A stretch of 64,000 nucleotides of DNA from Aphis gossypii (GCF_020184175.1 NC_065530.1:40711260-40775259), one strand, 5' to 3'. Shown: positions 44,901-57,726, counted from the first letter of the stretch. Translations and numbers: made by a program. Notes: generated by a model not told the origin, from the letters alone.

Positions 44901-46930
44901 CTTGATTCCTTAATTATAACAAATATTAATTACATTTTAAGATATTTGAATTTAATATGTGAATTTTGTTTTTATGTTTAGAGCTTATTAAAAGTGACTC
45001 AAACATGTTATTAGATGATGTTCTTGAGGAATTCTCATCAGTTGATTTAGTATTAAAACATATGCTAGAATGGAAAAACAAGTATTTGGAAAGCTATATT
45101 GAAGCATATGTTAATGTGTGTTTACCCAAGTTAGTGGGACCTTTTGTTCGTATAGAAATGCTTACATGGAATCCATTAGAGGTAAAATACATCAACTTTA
45201 AGTTTTAATTTTTAAACCAATTGCAATTATGTAGCAAAATATTTATTTAATTCAAATACTTGCATTATTTTCCCATAAACAAATGTGACCCTAATGTTGT
45301 TTATATAACAAGATAATCATGTATTAAGGAAGCACAAAACAAAACAAATAAATGCTTTTTTTAAAAAGATTATTCAATTCAAACATATAACAATAATATA
45401 CAAATGGTACAAGTTGTACGTTTCTCCTCACATTATTCAATGAATTATATGAATTATGAGGAATTAAAAAGAGATGTGTGATGTCATTGGGCTCATTGTA
45501 ATTGTCTATCTTATACGTGTAAAAGTTCCTTGCTCACATGATTTACCAACCTAAAAATTTTATTTTTGCAATTTATTTTACGTATAAAATATGATTTATG
45601 TGTTTAAGACGATAAAAGTATTAAAATTTCAATATATATTTAATATTATAAATACTGTAAATCTTAAAAGAGATATTTTACAGTTCGTCATAAATTGCCT
45701 GACCATACCTTTATTTTTTAATTTTGAGATTAAATGAAAATTGATAATTTCTTTAAATAAATTGAATAAATATTTATAAAATTGTGAAGTTTTATTCAAT
45801 ATTAAATTTACTGAATTATCTTTATAATTAATTTATAATATTTATTGATTTTATAAAGATTGTATACATTTTGTTTAGAAATTAATCCATTTTATTTTAA
45901 TAACTGTATATAAATTGTATGTATAATTTTATAGGATGATCTCAAGTTTGAAGATATGTTTTGGTATAAAAGTATGCAAAAGTATACAATGAAAGGAATT
46001 AATAGTATTGATCAGTTGACAAAAGATGTTGATTTAGAACTAATCCCTAAAATAATAGAAAAAGTTGTGCTCATTAAAATTGATCGTATGTATATACTTA
46101 CAAACCAAAAATGTTAACATTTAAAATAAAAATTTTTGTTTTTAATTTATAGAAATGGTTACAAGTCAGTGGGATCCACTGTCATCAAAGCAAACAAAAC
46201 ATATTTGTAATCTTGTCAAGTATATACTAGATGTGTACCCAACTATTGATCCAGATAGTAAATTATTGATGATGTTATTGAATAATTTAGTGGACAGAAT
46301 ACGAGATGCTGTCGATTATGATGTGTTTATTCCAATATCTTCTAGACAGTGAGTTAAAATAAATTATAAACATTTATAAAATAAATGTAATAAAAATATT
46401 TTTACTTTCAGAGTTATGAATACTGGTCGTATGAATGTATTTTTTCAAAGGCAGTTTAACATGGCTGTAAAATTATTGGGAAATATTTTAAGTTGGCATC
46501 GTATCATTGAAGATGTTGTGTTAATAGATTTAGCCATAAACCAAATACTAAACAGATATTTGCTAACATCTATTCGAACATTACAGCCACTAGAAGCTAT
46601 TTTGAAAATTACAATGGTATATTTTTATTGACTATATTAACACTGCGTTAAAATCATTAAAAAAACTGTATGTTGATAGATTGCTCGTATGTTACCTAAT
46701 TCATGGTTGTCATATGGAAACACTACCCCTAAAGAATTAACACCCTTTTTAAATCAGTCAAAATTAGTTTCAATGGAAATAGACAAGTCACATCCTCAGG
46801 CAAAGTAAGTTGAAATATTTGTAATTTACAAATTTGATGTTTAAATTTATTCTTATTTTTAAAATTTAACAATTTTTTCTTTTCAATTAGACTTGCCCTG
46901 GACAAACTTAACGAAGTCCTCAGACTATGA
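41998..46930 (+). CDS. PAXBP1: PAXBP1/GCFC1-like protein, 15 exons
   Basis: Exons: 41998–42178, 42249–42418, 42494–42635, 43091–43196, 43260–43414, 43492–43771, 43831–44020, 44515–44635, 44691–44876, 44982–45181, 45935–46085, 46153–46348, 46412–46616, 46680–46804, 46891–46930. All junctions are GT–AG and the sum is 2448 bases, giving 815 residues. Family landmarks: basic N-terminus MAMQFRKPKRN; EEFKVKKSSYSKKIKKQ; GQIPDAALIHAARKRRQQAR; acidic middle region; a coiled-coil-like stretch; RMRTREIKA before a SSDEEVPETD motif; then the GCFC domain (from about residue 450) with LPKL-x-x-PFVRIEMLTWNPLE, WDPLSSKQT and VFFQRQFNMAVKLLGN. Known relatives are nuclear: PAXBP1 links Pax3/7 to H3K4 methylation in vertebrates, and GCFC2 is linked to spliceosome disassembly. 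No disabling change is seen. Confidence 0.93.
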
Positions 46931-47063
46931 CATTTCATTCTTATTTATACCATCAATATATCATTCTTAATGTACTAGTGAAATTGAATTTCATTATAAA
47001 TACTTGTATGTACTTAGACACGTATAAATTGTTACACCTTGTAACATGTTTATTTATACTGTT

Positions 47064-47069
47064 AATAAA
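47064..47069 (+). terminator. Polyadenylation signal of the PAXBP1-like gene
   Basis: AATAAA 134 bases after the stop codon, followed by a T-rich stretch. It is the first canonical signal downstream of the stop. Confidence 0.6.
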
Positions 47070-47129
47070 AAACATTTTTCTTTCATTGAAAACAGTTATT
47101 TTTCATGACCAACTTATTTATAATTAAAA

Positions 47130-48300
47130 ATGTATTTTTACCTATTTGTTGTATATTTATATTAATTTTAAAGCAAAAAAAAATAACGCTTTTAACAGAG
47201 TTTAAGCTTATAAGTTAAAAGTAATTATGCAAATTCTCAAAAGATAGAGAGACATTTTATTTTACATTTCACACTTACATTACTGTAATTTTAATTTTTT
47301 CCAACCATACACTGTAATCTATTTATGATTAATAATTTAACAATCTACACAATATATTATAGTCCATTTTTTAACTTGACTTTTATTTCAACTCAATAGC
47401 AGATTTTTTTTGGAATTGTTTTATTTATAATTTGATATATTTTATGAAGTACATCGGCTCAGAGTTCTAATACGACTACTGGCCCATCAGGGACTTTGTG
47501 GGTATCCCAGAAGGCCAATCCGTAGCCGCTTTATTATCTATTTACACCTATTGAATTACAAAATACTGAATATTGAATAATATTATGTAAGCAGTAACAA
47601 TTAATAATTTAAATACATACTCGTACCTTATGATTTGCTCAATCACACACATAAAAAAATTGGGGGGAAATTTGTAGTCAAATGCATTTAAAGAAATGAA
47701 AAAGAATTAATCAACATAGTAATAATATTAAAATTCTTAACAAATATAATATAAATATTATGTTATTGAAATATTCATCCTTAATACTGATTATGTATGA
47801 TATGTTATATATCTGCTGATACAATTATGATGAATGAATTATTATCTATTGATTATGTCCAGATATTCTTATAAATACTAAATCATTAAAACTCCGGACA
47901 GCAGGTACTGAGGACTGAGGTATATTATAATATTATGTAAAATCCCGGTTGTATTTAATATTTTAATGTATTTAAAATTCAACCTAGTACCTAAGTCCTA
48001 GATAACATTTAAAATAGTTTCCTTGATTAAAGGTAGGTATGGTCACTCAGCCCATAGATCTCAATCTGCATCATGCAATTTATTACGCGCAGTAAAAAAA
48101 TGTGTTTCTTGCGGTGTTGTATTTTTGTTACTTACCACAGGCACTGCAGACGCTATATTAAGTATTTATCAGACACCAGCCAATTGAATTGGTTATTGAT
48201 ATTTATTTTTAGATTTATTTATATAAATTATTATTATTATTATTATTATTACGATAATGAGTATTTTCCCCCTGGAATATTGTTTTACGAGTTGAACGTA
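47130..48300. other. Intergenic, no supported feature
   Basis: AT-rich. One GC-richer patch at 47455–47530 (around CGGCTCAGAGTTCTAATACG) looks like a small insertion or repeat fragment, but no ends or frame identify it. A (TTA)n run lies near 48229–48250. Confidence 0.4.
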
Positions 48301-48309
48301 CCATAATCT

Positions 48310-48385
48310 TTTGACAAAGAGGACTGACTGGCGACTGCACAGTGCACAGTAGCGACAGTAGTGTTAGTTGTATCAAACGAACAAG
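48310..48385 (+). other. Possible non-coding first exon ending in a strong splice donor
   Basis: GC-richer stretch (CTGACTGGCGACTGCACAGT…) ending AACGAACAAG followed by GTAAGT, a consensus donor, at 48386. A plausible acceptor (TTATTAATAG) lies at about 49600–49609, just upstream of the Tigger-derived ORF starting at 49669. It could be that gene's 5' UTR exon. This rests on splice signals only. Confidence 0.3.
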
Positions 48386-49668
48386 GTAAGTTTTTAATTT
48401 TTCTAAAATTTAAGTAAAACTTTTAAGACTAAACTACAAGTGTATAAAATGTATAACCCATGTCCCATAGTCTATATAGTGTACCATCTTGATCACTAGT
48501 ATCATTTTCATTATAAAAAATAAAATTTTTAACTGATGACTATATACAATAAGCATGACAATTTTCAATTTTTTAATTTTTCTCGATAAATATCGATAAA
48601 GAATTACTGGATTATAATTTAAAACAAGATCCTTCATAAGATACTCTTGTATCTATATACAAATATTAAAAATACATAGGCACAATTTTTATATGCATTT
48701 GAAATTGGAATTATGACGAATTTTGTCAACATTAAAAACTATTTTGTAAATAAAAATCCATAAAAACTTTTTTTTTATACACATAAGTTTATTAAAATAT
48801 GTAAAACAAGATTCTTCATAAATAAACTTTTTACTGAAACTGTAAAATCAAAAAAATATATAAATAATTCTTTTTTAGACATTTTAAATTAAACAAAATT
48901 ACTCATTTAAACGCCAAAATAATAACAATGTTCATTATTTTGTTATACACTTACCTATACCTACCTATAATACAAGTATGAAACTTTTTTTGAGAAAATT
49001 TAAAATGTTTACATGTATTATCAAAAATTGCACTATATGCAATGATATTTTTGATTATTTTTAAAATATTATTTATTTATACTATGAATCTTTTTTTACT
49101 GTCTTATGGTATTTATTACTACTGAAAATTTTTATGTATTACGTTTTATTGAGTTATTTAAGGGAACGCCATACCCACATATATGTGACACACTTAGACT
49201 TACAAGTACCTACTTAACATAGGTACCAAATTTACGCTTAGCAGATCTCCGTTAGTTTAAAAATTAGAATGAATCGACCTATTATGAAACTACAGTGACA
49301 ACTAACGATATTAGTTAATGAGCAATAGTTTTAAAATCAATTTATAGTGGTTACCTATTTATGTAGGTTATAATAACCGTCAAGTGGTTGCATTGAACTT
49401 AGATAAGTCGTAGGGATGATAAGATGGTAGTGGTCAATGGTAGTAGTTAATACTTTAATAGGTACCTAAATTAAAGTATATATTATTAATAAATAATTTT
49501 TAATAGGTAATATTGTTCAATTCTCGTGAATTGTTGATTTCACATCCATATCATTGTATATATTTACATAACGTTGGCATTAATAGAAGTTTTATATTTT
49601 ATTAATAGAGACAGTAAGCACGCACACAATTAATACCCATTAACACAATATAACAACAAATTACAATT

Positions 49669-52600
49669 ATGACGACCGTACAAAAGAGGAAATGTTTAAC
49701 AATGATTGACAAATTGGGCGTTATCGAATGTTTGCAAGCGGGACAAAGTAAAGTAAGAGTTTCACGACATTACAACCTGCCACATTCAATAGTGTCCAAT
49801 ATTTTTAAAAATCGTGTGCTAATAACACGGACTTTCGACCGGCAATGTTTAATTTCCCGAAAAATCGAAAACGCGCTGTTGGCGTGGTTGGAAAGTAATC
49901 GAGAAACGCATGTCTCAATTACTGTACCGTTTCTAAGGGCCAAAGCTAACGAGCTTGCAAAGTCATTTGGTAAGCACAATATTAATATAATATGTACCTA
50001 CCTACTGCAGTGTACGAGTACATTGTACATAGGTAATATCCTTTCGACCCGTACCTACCGGCGCGGTGTCTGAATCCGATTAAAATAATATATTATAATT
50101 TTGCCTCTATCGGTTTTTTTGAATTTTCCTTCTTGCGCTTTTCAAGATATACCAAATTTTAAGTGTACGACTTCGTGGATACTACTTTTCAAGCACCGCC
50201 ATCGCAACAAGTTTGTGTCGTCAGCGACCGTCAATGCCCTGGTAGTACCACAGAATGCAACTGCCAACGATTGGCTAATAACCAAATTGTCTTCTTCATG
50301 GCGTAAATTATACACTGCAGACAAAAATATCTATAATGCCTCTGAAACTGAAATGTTTTATAAAATGATGTCCGTCAAATCTTTCAGCTTTCAAGGAAAT
50401 GAAAGCACAGGTAACATTAAATATTACGATTATATTTTATAGTACCTATTATAGATAAATGATACGAACCTACTTTACGTACCTATACTGTCTTTACCCT
50501 AATGGCAAGTGATGGGGCATCCATAGGCGTCCCCAAGGGGGGGGGCAAGACGGGGAACTTACTCTACCTGGAATAATGTTATTTCCACAGCAATTGGTAA
50601 AATTCCCAATGAGAAATAAGTTTCTAAATTCTAAAAATAGGTCTACCTATATAATCAGATAAAAAAATGTTGACCTCCCCTAGAAAAATATCTGGAGACG
50701 CCCATCATGGGGCATTATTCCTGGCCGGTGGTCTCCCGACTAACGGAGACAAATTTAGTAGACCGAAAAATACAATTAACATCTTTATACCCACATTTAA
50801 CATATTAGTGTAACCTATCTCAACTAAATATTCGACTGATAGGCTTAAGTAGGTAATAAGTTATAATTTTAAAATAATATTTAACTCAACATTTGAATGC
50901 TATTAATGCGACGATTACTTTTTTGGCGATAAGTACAGTGACTGACCACTGACACAGAATAATTGATTTAATTGATTATAATATATGATTAAATATTTTA
51001 TTTTTATTATTTTATATTATTTTTGATTCTACTTCTTTTTATCGTGTCCGGTGCTGAACTTAATAAATATTAATTACATTAAAAAATAATAAAAAATATA
51101 CGCTAGAGATAGTCTTAAAAAGTAAAATATAAATTTACTAAATATTTTGCTTCAACCAGTGGGGTGGCTATTGAAATAGCATTTTCATTTGCAAGCGCCA
51201 AGTCGTCAAATTGTGCATCCTGGCAAGGCAATGGTGCATTTTATTAGGTATCCCTCGGATTGTCTCTACCTCCATTCACATGTGTCAGGTCCTATGATTG
51301 ATTTATATTTACTTTTATCATTGACTACAGAATAGATAGATTATAATTTATTCTATAATCAATGTTAGATATTATGTTTCCGTAGTAAAATTATATCGTT
51401 GATACGTTTTTGAATTAAGTGGAAGGTCTAAAAATATCGTTTCGAAACCTAAATGTTTGTTATAATTTGAAGATATGATAAAAGTTTGCAAATCAGAAAT
51501 CTCGAAAGAAACTTTTAAAATCAATTAAGTTAAATTTAGTATGTATTTGTATTTTGTACACAACTATTTCTGAAAACAAAATAAATTAACAAATCACTTA
51601 TAATTTATATTGTTTTTTTAAATACTATCTTAATTAATAAGGTAATTATAGATAGGTAGGTACAATTTTTATGGACTAGATAATAATTTTTTGTGATTTT
51701 ATAATAAATAATACCTATTAATAATAATCAAGGACGTACACAGCGGGGTGTTTTGGGTGTTCAAACACCCCTCGAAGTATTTGGTTTTTGTAATAAAAAT
51801 TTAATACTAACAAATTAAAATAATTAATATAATTTGAATAAAATAAAAATACTTAAACACGATTTATAAATAAAATAAAATAATATTTATTGTATATTAA
51901 CGTGATGGGTACGAAAGAATTTAAAAAAAAAATGTTCTACTTTTCAATAACTTATTTTTAAAAACACCCCCCAAAACTTGTTTCTGCGTACGTCCCTGAT
52001 AATAATGTAGCAGACAAATATTCATAACTTTTTTAATTTGTAATTTCCAGTTGGTTTATTATTTTCTTCATAAATATTTACGTTTTCTTAATGTAGGTAT
52101 TTTAATGTTCTCATTTTTTTTTTTTTTTTGCTTTTAAAAGGACTATGTGCTCAAGGGTCCCTGATAGCAATGCTAGCCAAAAACGGCTCTGGTTACTACC
52201 TAATCGATACGGCGATACCATTGAACTATATGATAACATCATACAGTTCAATGGACGATACTCGATAATACACTATAGCTTAAGATTAAAAATAATTGAG
52301 TCTAATAATATTACTTATATAGTGATCCACAGGCTACCGTGCTAAATCTAAACTATCTCTACCTATATTGTTAGATATTAGATAGCTATACATAAATAGA
52401 TATTGTATATGATATTTTTTTATCTCTTGTTTTTACCATCAGATTCTCGATCATATTATATAACGTATTATAATCTCGATTGACCCAAATGACAATAATA
52501 ATTAAAACATTTTTATTTACATATCACTTATACCGGCTGAGCGCCGAGGACTCATACCGTTAGGTATTAATTTATATAAATGATGTGGTTAAAAAGTATA

Positions 52601-52726
52601 TAATATATTAGTGTTAATGACTTAACGTATGAAATTCCGTAATTCCAGTTAATGATGCATTGAATAGATCCAAAAATGCATGTAATTATTCCTCTAGTTA
52701 TTAGAATAATATACGTAGTCATACTA

Positions 52727-52762
<36 letters not shown>

Positions 52763-55700
52763 ACTAACAATTACGATTTAATTAGTTAATGTAAATATAA
52801 TTATAATCCATTTATAAAAACTAAATATATATTTTTAAAAAGTTTATTTTGGTTTGTACAACGTTCATTTTAAATTTATTAGAATTATTAAATTCCTAAT
52901 TTAAATGTTAAACAAATTACAAATTTAAAATAATATGTCAATATTATGTAAATTTAAACACGCCCTACATTATTATTATATAATTTTATTTTTTTGTACA
53001 GACAATTTTGGTTGGACTTTAGTTAACGACAATAACATGAAACTAGTACCAGTAATATCACAGAATGCAGCTGCCAACGATTGGCTAAAAACCGAATGGC
53101 CTTTATTGCGTAAAGGATACACAGACAAAGAGATCTATAATGCCTCTGAAACTGGAGTGTTTTATAAACTGATGCCCGACAAATCTTTCAGATTTCAAGG
53201 AAATGAATGCAAAGGTAACATTATATTAAATACTACGATTATATTATTGTATAGTACATATTAGATATATATATATTATAAACTAACAATAACGATTTAA
53301 TTAGTTAATGTAAATTAAATAATAATCCATTTTTAAAAAGTTTATTTTGATTTGTATAACGTTAATTTATTAGCATTATTAAATTCCTAATCAAAACGTT
53401 AAACAAATTACAAATTTAAAATAAAATGTCAATATTAAAATATTTAAACACGCCCTACATTATTATAATATAAATTTAATTTTTTTGTACACAAAATTCT
53501 GGGTGGAATTTTTGCAAAATTTTTGATGAAAACATTTTTTTTTTTTTAAATATACTCCGTTTTGTGGTGCAGTTTGACAGTTTTGTTGACATACACATAT
53601 TGACATATGCATTTGAAAAACCCTTGACCATTACCTTGCGATTGGGATTCGGATACCTTTCGAAGACAATTATCTTCATCTGGGACGTGTGATTTAATAT
53701 TATCTTATTTTATCATTTTTATTAATAGAACGACAACGGCAACAAATATAATTATATGTTACTTAATTAGTTAGGTATACTTCAGTCCCGGTTATATACA
53801 AATTTATACGATGACTATAAATTTAAATATTAACAAAAACCTAACTGGTAGGTATTCTTTAATATATTAACATATTTAAGTAGGTACCTACTTAATACAT
53901 ATTATTTTTTATTGGTAATTATTTATTACTCAGAAGTTTTAACACTAAAAAAGTACATTTTTAGCTTTTAAATATGCACTTAAAAAAACTAAAAATGGTA
54001 TTAAAAATCGATAAATATGCAAAATAAAATCGTAAAACAAATTTTTAAATTAATTTAATTTTACAAATTTTAATTTTTTTTTTATATAAGTAGTAAGATT
54101 ATGGTAGTAAGTAGAATTATAAGTTCTTGGTCCGAATTCGGGACGTAAATACAACGAATACATTAATTATTAATAAATAAAGTACAATGCGTCTGATATA
54201 TATTTTTTAAATAACCAGTGAATGGAATAAATCGTCAGATCACCCAGATCGGATCGGTGATAATTACCGATAACGTACCTACTATTTGAAAATCAAAATA
54301 CATAATATTTTAGACTTAGGTTCACATTATTTTATACTGAAATGGAGCTGTATTGTTTATTTCCTTTATCATATTAAAATATGCCTATAACTAGCACTTA
54401 AAACTCTAAATTAACAAAACAAAATTAAAAACGATTTAAACTTTATTTTAGGAGCTGATTTTATTGGTAATTTGTTATTTAACAATTTTGCTTTCTCTGC
54501 CTTATTGTTTGTTTGATTGTATAATACTATGTTTAGTAAAGTAAATTATGTAATTGTCAAGCTGAAAAGTTTTGTACTGAAAGGTAACACAAGAAACTGT
54601 AAATACCATGGTATACATAATTGCATAAATGTACAATATCAGAAAAGTGTGAAACAAATTTGTATCTTACAAGTACTTACTTTCAATGTTCTATGATTTA
54701 GGTAGGTACCAAAAAAATATATATAGATTTGTTAGAACTTTCGAGTCTCGCTAATTAGATATAAATAACCATTTTGTTTTTTTGCCAATTGCTGATAAAG
54801 CGATGAATGAGAAGTAACGAGAAAAATTAAATTATTTGCAATTTTAATTTTTAAATGTTTATCTAAACCTTTGGTACCTACCTATGTTTTTGTACGTTGA
54901 TAAACATGAATGCATAAGTAAATTCAAAACGTGCTATTTTTTTAATTTCTAACTGTCTTGAAGGTTTTATTTTAAATCTTTCTTTTCTGTATCATCCTCC
55001 AGTCCCATCGTCGTTTATTTTAAATTATAATCTACGTAACTATTTTGATAATATTCGTTCGACAATTTCTCATGAAATATGAAACATATTAACTTGAACT
55101 AGGTACTTGGAATAACCGAATAAATAATATATGACCAAATAGTAAATGGTTACCAATTATTTAAATCGACAAACCTTCATTGCGGACTTAAAAGTAATAA
55201 CCAACAAACTAATAATTTGGTTTTCGCGATGTTCAAAATTCCTACATCATATATAAGATATCATATATATATAATATTATTATATACCTATTATTATTTT
55301 TTTTCATACAACCGTAGTTATATAATATCTTCTATCCTTAATAGTAAAGTTACTATTATAATAATAATATATATATATAATATATATTATAATTATATAA
55401 ATAAATTAAATATTCATTAAATTGTTTAATCTATTTTGTATTTCTAAATGTCTTGAGGCCGTTAGATATATCAATAAATGGTAAATATCAACTCCGCTTG
55501 ATTATTTACCATTGACATGAGTTATAAATAAAATCCACTAATGTAAATTATAAATAAATGGATGCAATAATAATCTTTGAATTGGTTAGATATTAGGTAT
55601 TCCTTAAATTAATTGATGATCTAATAATTCAACTTTTCTGTGATAGATGGAGAACTCCCGGAGGAACGTTTGACAATTTTAATTACAGTAAATATGACGG

Positions 55701-56542
55701 GAACCGACAAGAAGAAACTTCTTGTAATCGGGAAACATAATGGTCCTCGAAGTTTTAAGGGTATAACAGATTTACCTGTTCAGTATGAGCATAATCAGAA
55801 ATCTTGGATGACAAGTTCAATTTTTAGAACGTTTATGCACCGATGGGATAAGGAATTATTTCAAACATCAAAAAAAGCATTGGTTTTAATTGACGATTGT
55901 CCAGTTCATTTAGGTTTAAGCAATCTTTTATCAATCAAGGTGGTTTATTTACCCTTCAAGTCATTAATTCCAATGAACCAAGGAATAATTAAGTCTTTTA
56001 AATTTCACTTTAAAAAAAATCTTATACTTCACCATGTTAAACAAATTGAAAATATACAAATTACAAAAGTCGATATGTTTCAAGCAATTTGCATGTTGGA
56101 GTTAGCATGGAATCAAGTTTCATTTGGAGTTATTACAAATTGTTTCAAATGTTTTGATTCTTTAAGCATAAAACAAGTAAAAGAATCAAATAAAAAAGAA
56201 AATTTAGTTTCTTGGGCAGAAAAATTACTCGTTTTTGATGTTGAAACACTTCAAAAATTCGAAAATGTGGATTCTGAACTTGTTACTTCTAATCAACTAT
56301 TGAGTCAACTTACAAATCAATATAATAATGTAGAAGGAACAGACGATGATGAGGAAATAGATATGATAAAAGATAAAATTACATTGCATCAAGCATGTGA
56401 TGTATTAGAAAAATTAAAACAGTTTTTAGCAACCAACGAATATTTTTTAAAAAGTTACAATCATACCAAACAACTTCAAATAATATTAGATAATAGTCTG
56501 TACAAATTAAAAAATTCGCAAACTAAAATTACCAGTCTATAA
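49669..56542 (+). CDS. Tigger/pogo transposase-derived gene (CENP-B-type), catalytic residues replaced
   Basis: Model: 49669–49969, 50147–50410, 55647–56542 (486 residues), GT–AG junctions, all phase 1. Exon 1 has a CENP-B N-terminal helix-turn-helix (KRKCLTMIDKLGVIECLQAG … HSIVSNIFKNR, residues 6–50) and begins the second DNA-binding domain (KIENALLAWLESNRE … FLRAKANELAKSF), which exon 2 completes (FKCTTSWILLFKHRHR). The DDE domain starts in exon 2 and continues in exon 3 (ERLTILITVNMTG, LLVIGKHNGPRSFKG, KSWMTSSIF, VLIDDCPVHLG, PMNQGIIKSFK). Tigger enzymes normally read YNADETG, LIDNC and DQGI; here the first Asp is Ser (YNASETE) and the third is Asn, while the middle Asp stays. The frame is otherwise intact. 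This favours a host-adopted DNA-binding protein over an active transposase; an old dying element is the alternative. Confidence 0.75.
50521..50706. mobile_element. Short hAT-like MITE
   Basis: About 186 bp flanked by ATGGGGCAT on both sides (50512–50520 and 50707–50715). Its ends are imperfect inverted repeats: CCATAGGCGTCCCCA at the left and GATGGGCGTCTCCA read inward from the right. It lies in the intron after exon 2 of the Tigger-derived gene and has no coding capacity. Confidence 0.6.
51729..51998. mobile_element. hAT-type MITE, 270 bp
   Basis: Ends CAAGGACGTACACAG and (read inward from the right) CAGGGACGTACGCAG are near-perfect inverted repeats, extended by GTTTTGGG-type similarity inside. 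Flanked by an 8-bp duplication ATAATAAT (51721–51728, 51999–52006). An 8-bp duplication and CA(G)GG-type ends are characteristic of hAT elements. Non-coding. The duplicated target is simple sequence, so the duplication alone is weak evidence; the inverted repeats are strong. Confidence 0.7.
52745..53505 (+). repeat. Tandem duplication around the alternative Tigger exon
   Basis: About 260 bases upstream of the second exon 2 (52745–53010) recur, diverged, directly after it (about 53268–53510), including TAAACACGCCCTACATTATT and the pyrimidine/TTTGTACA acceptor region. The downstream copy has lost the acceptor AG (TTGTACACAAAATTC instead of TTGTACAGACAATTT), so the beginning of a third exon copy decays there. 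A (TA)n run precedes the first copy (52733–52757). Confidence 0.7.
53002..53214 (+). CDS. Second, phase-compatible copy of exon 2 of the Tigger-derived gene
   Basis: 213 bases with an AG acceptor (TTTTTTTGTACAG) and GT donor (GCAAAG then GTAACA), phase 1 at both ends like exon 2 at 50147–50410. It encodes a clearly homologous segment: SQNAAANDWLKTEW, EIYNASETGVFYKLMPDKSF, FQGNE, against PQNATANDWLITKL, NIYNASETEMFYKMM, FQGNE in the first copy. Its N-terminal part differs and lacks the SW…FKHRHR end of the DNA-binding domain. Splicing exon 1 to this exon and to 55647 keeps the frame (469 residues), and including both also keeps it (557). It shares the Asp-to-Ser replacement, so that change predates the duplication. 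Confidence 0.6.
53515..55646. other. Intron sequence before the Tigger DDE exon
   Basis: AT-rich with poly-T/A runs and (TA)n near 55255–55390. The stretch 53515–53680 is slightly GC-richer and has an open minus-strand frame but no recognisable family. No element ends or further exon copies were seen. Confidence 0.45.
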
Positions 56543-57287
56543 AATTTTTGTTATATTTTTTTATTTTTAATCATAAGATTACCAAAATGATGCATACTAT
56601 ATTTGTATAATTTTTTCAAAAGCTTAACAACCTATGTACATAAACTACAGATTTGTATCTAAAATATTGAATTTAAGTATTGATAACTATTATTGATAGT
56701 TGATACTCTCTTTAATATTTTGGGTTTCAACCAGCTACAGTAAGATATTAGGTGTTTTGAAACAATGCTAGGTATTATTTTATACCTATTAAAATTAGTG
56801 TACCAACCCAATAGTTTTAGTGATTTTTATTTTATAATTTTAAAAATATATTTATAAGTAATATATATATTTTTTATATTTATTAGAAGTGTTAATATAT
56901 TGTTTATTATAGTTTTGTATTGTATTTGTTTGGTCCTTTGACATTGGGTATTGACAATTCCCATTCAGGAACTTTTATAGAAAGGTAAAAATATTATTTT
57001 ATATTATAACTTAATTTACGTGGATAAGAAAGGTATACATTTCATTTTAGTATTATTTTTTTTTTAATAAAATAAAATATCAAAAATTTTTTGAGAAGAA
57101 ATAATTATTTTATGGATGAATATTGAATGACGTAAATATTTTAAATTTAAATTCATATTTAAAATTAATTTGGATTTCCGGTAGAATTTTTATTCACGCA
57201 TAGATTGAAGTGATTGAACTAATAAAAAACTTTATATTAAACTATTAAAGTATTCTTTTTTTTAAATTATTCAACTTATTTATTTTA
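56543..57287. other. Downstream of the Tigger-derived gene
   Basis: AT-rich sequence with no supported gene. The 3' UTR of the Tigger-derived gene must lie here, but no canonical AATAAA is placed convincingly close to its stop codon. Confidence 0.4.
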
Positions 57288-57475
57288 GTTTTTTTTTTTT
57301 GTTAGCAGCCCAAAGGCTGATTGGCAGAAATTTTCCACTCTTGACGCTTCTCAGCTTTCCTTTTTAATTCGCAATAAGATTTGAAGTCCATATCTCTAAC
57401 TATTTGACTAATGTAGTCCAGTGGTGGTTGCCCTCTGTTTTTATTCCCTTCAATGGTACCTTCTATTATATTTTT
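57288..57475 (-). mobile_element. 3' fragment of a non-LTR retrotransposon (LINE)
   Basis: On the minus strand a frame reads EGTIEGNKNRGQPPLDYIS, IVRDMDFKSY, CELKRKAEKRQEWK and ISANQPLGC, then TAA at about 57300, immediately followed by an A-run (T-run at about 57287–57300 on the plus strand). A G-x-R-x-R/G-x-P segment followed by a KRKAE-x-R-x-EW-x-x-x-ANQ ending is the C-terminus seen in many insect LINE reverse-transcriptase ORFs. The fragment is strongly 5'-truncated, as is usual for these elements, and cannot be assigned to a clade. Confidence 0.7.
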
Positions 57476-57726
57476 CTTAATTTAACATAAACATAAGACA
57501 ACATTACATCCGCTGACCCTAGTTCAGTAATTTAGGCTTTACAGTAATTTTAATTATTATTTATTTCATAAAATTGTTAAATGATTAAAATACAGGTACA
57601 AATATATTTTGTACAAAACAATTGTGCATTACTGCAATCTTAATAATACATTTCTAACAATGTATGTATATGAATACTTTTTACAACACATTTAAATATT
57701 GTGTACATGCATATACTTTAGTTTAT

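Noticed and set aside
48073..48306. Plus-strand 77-codon frame upstream of the possible first exon
   Set aside because: Tyrosine run from a (TTA)n repeat and no conserved motif.
53476..53679. Minus-strand 67-codon frame in the Tigger intron
   Set aside because: No recognisable family, and the region partly belongs to the decayed exon duplication.
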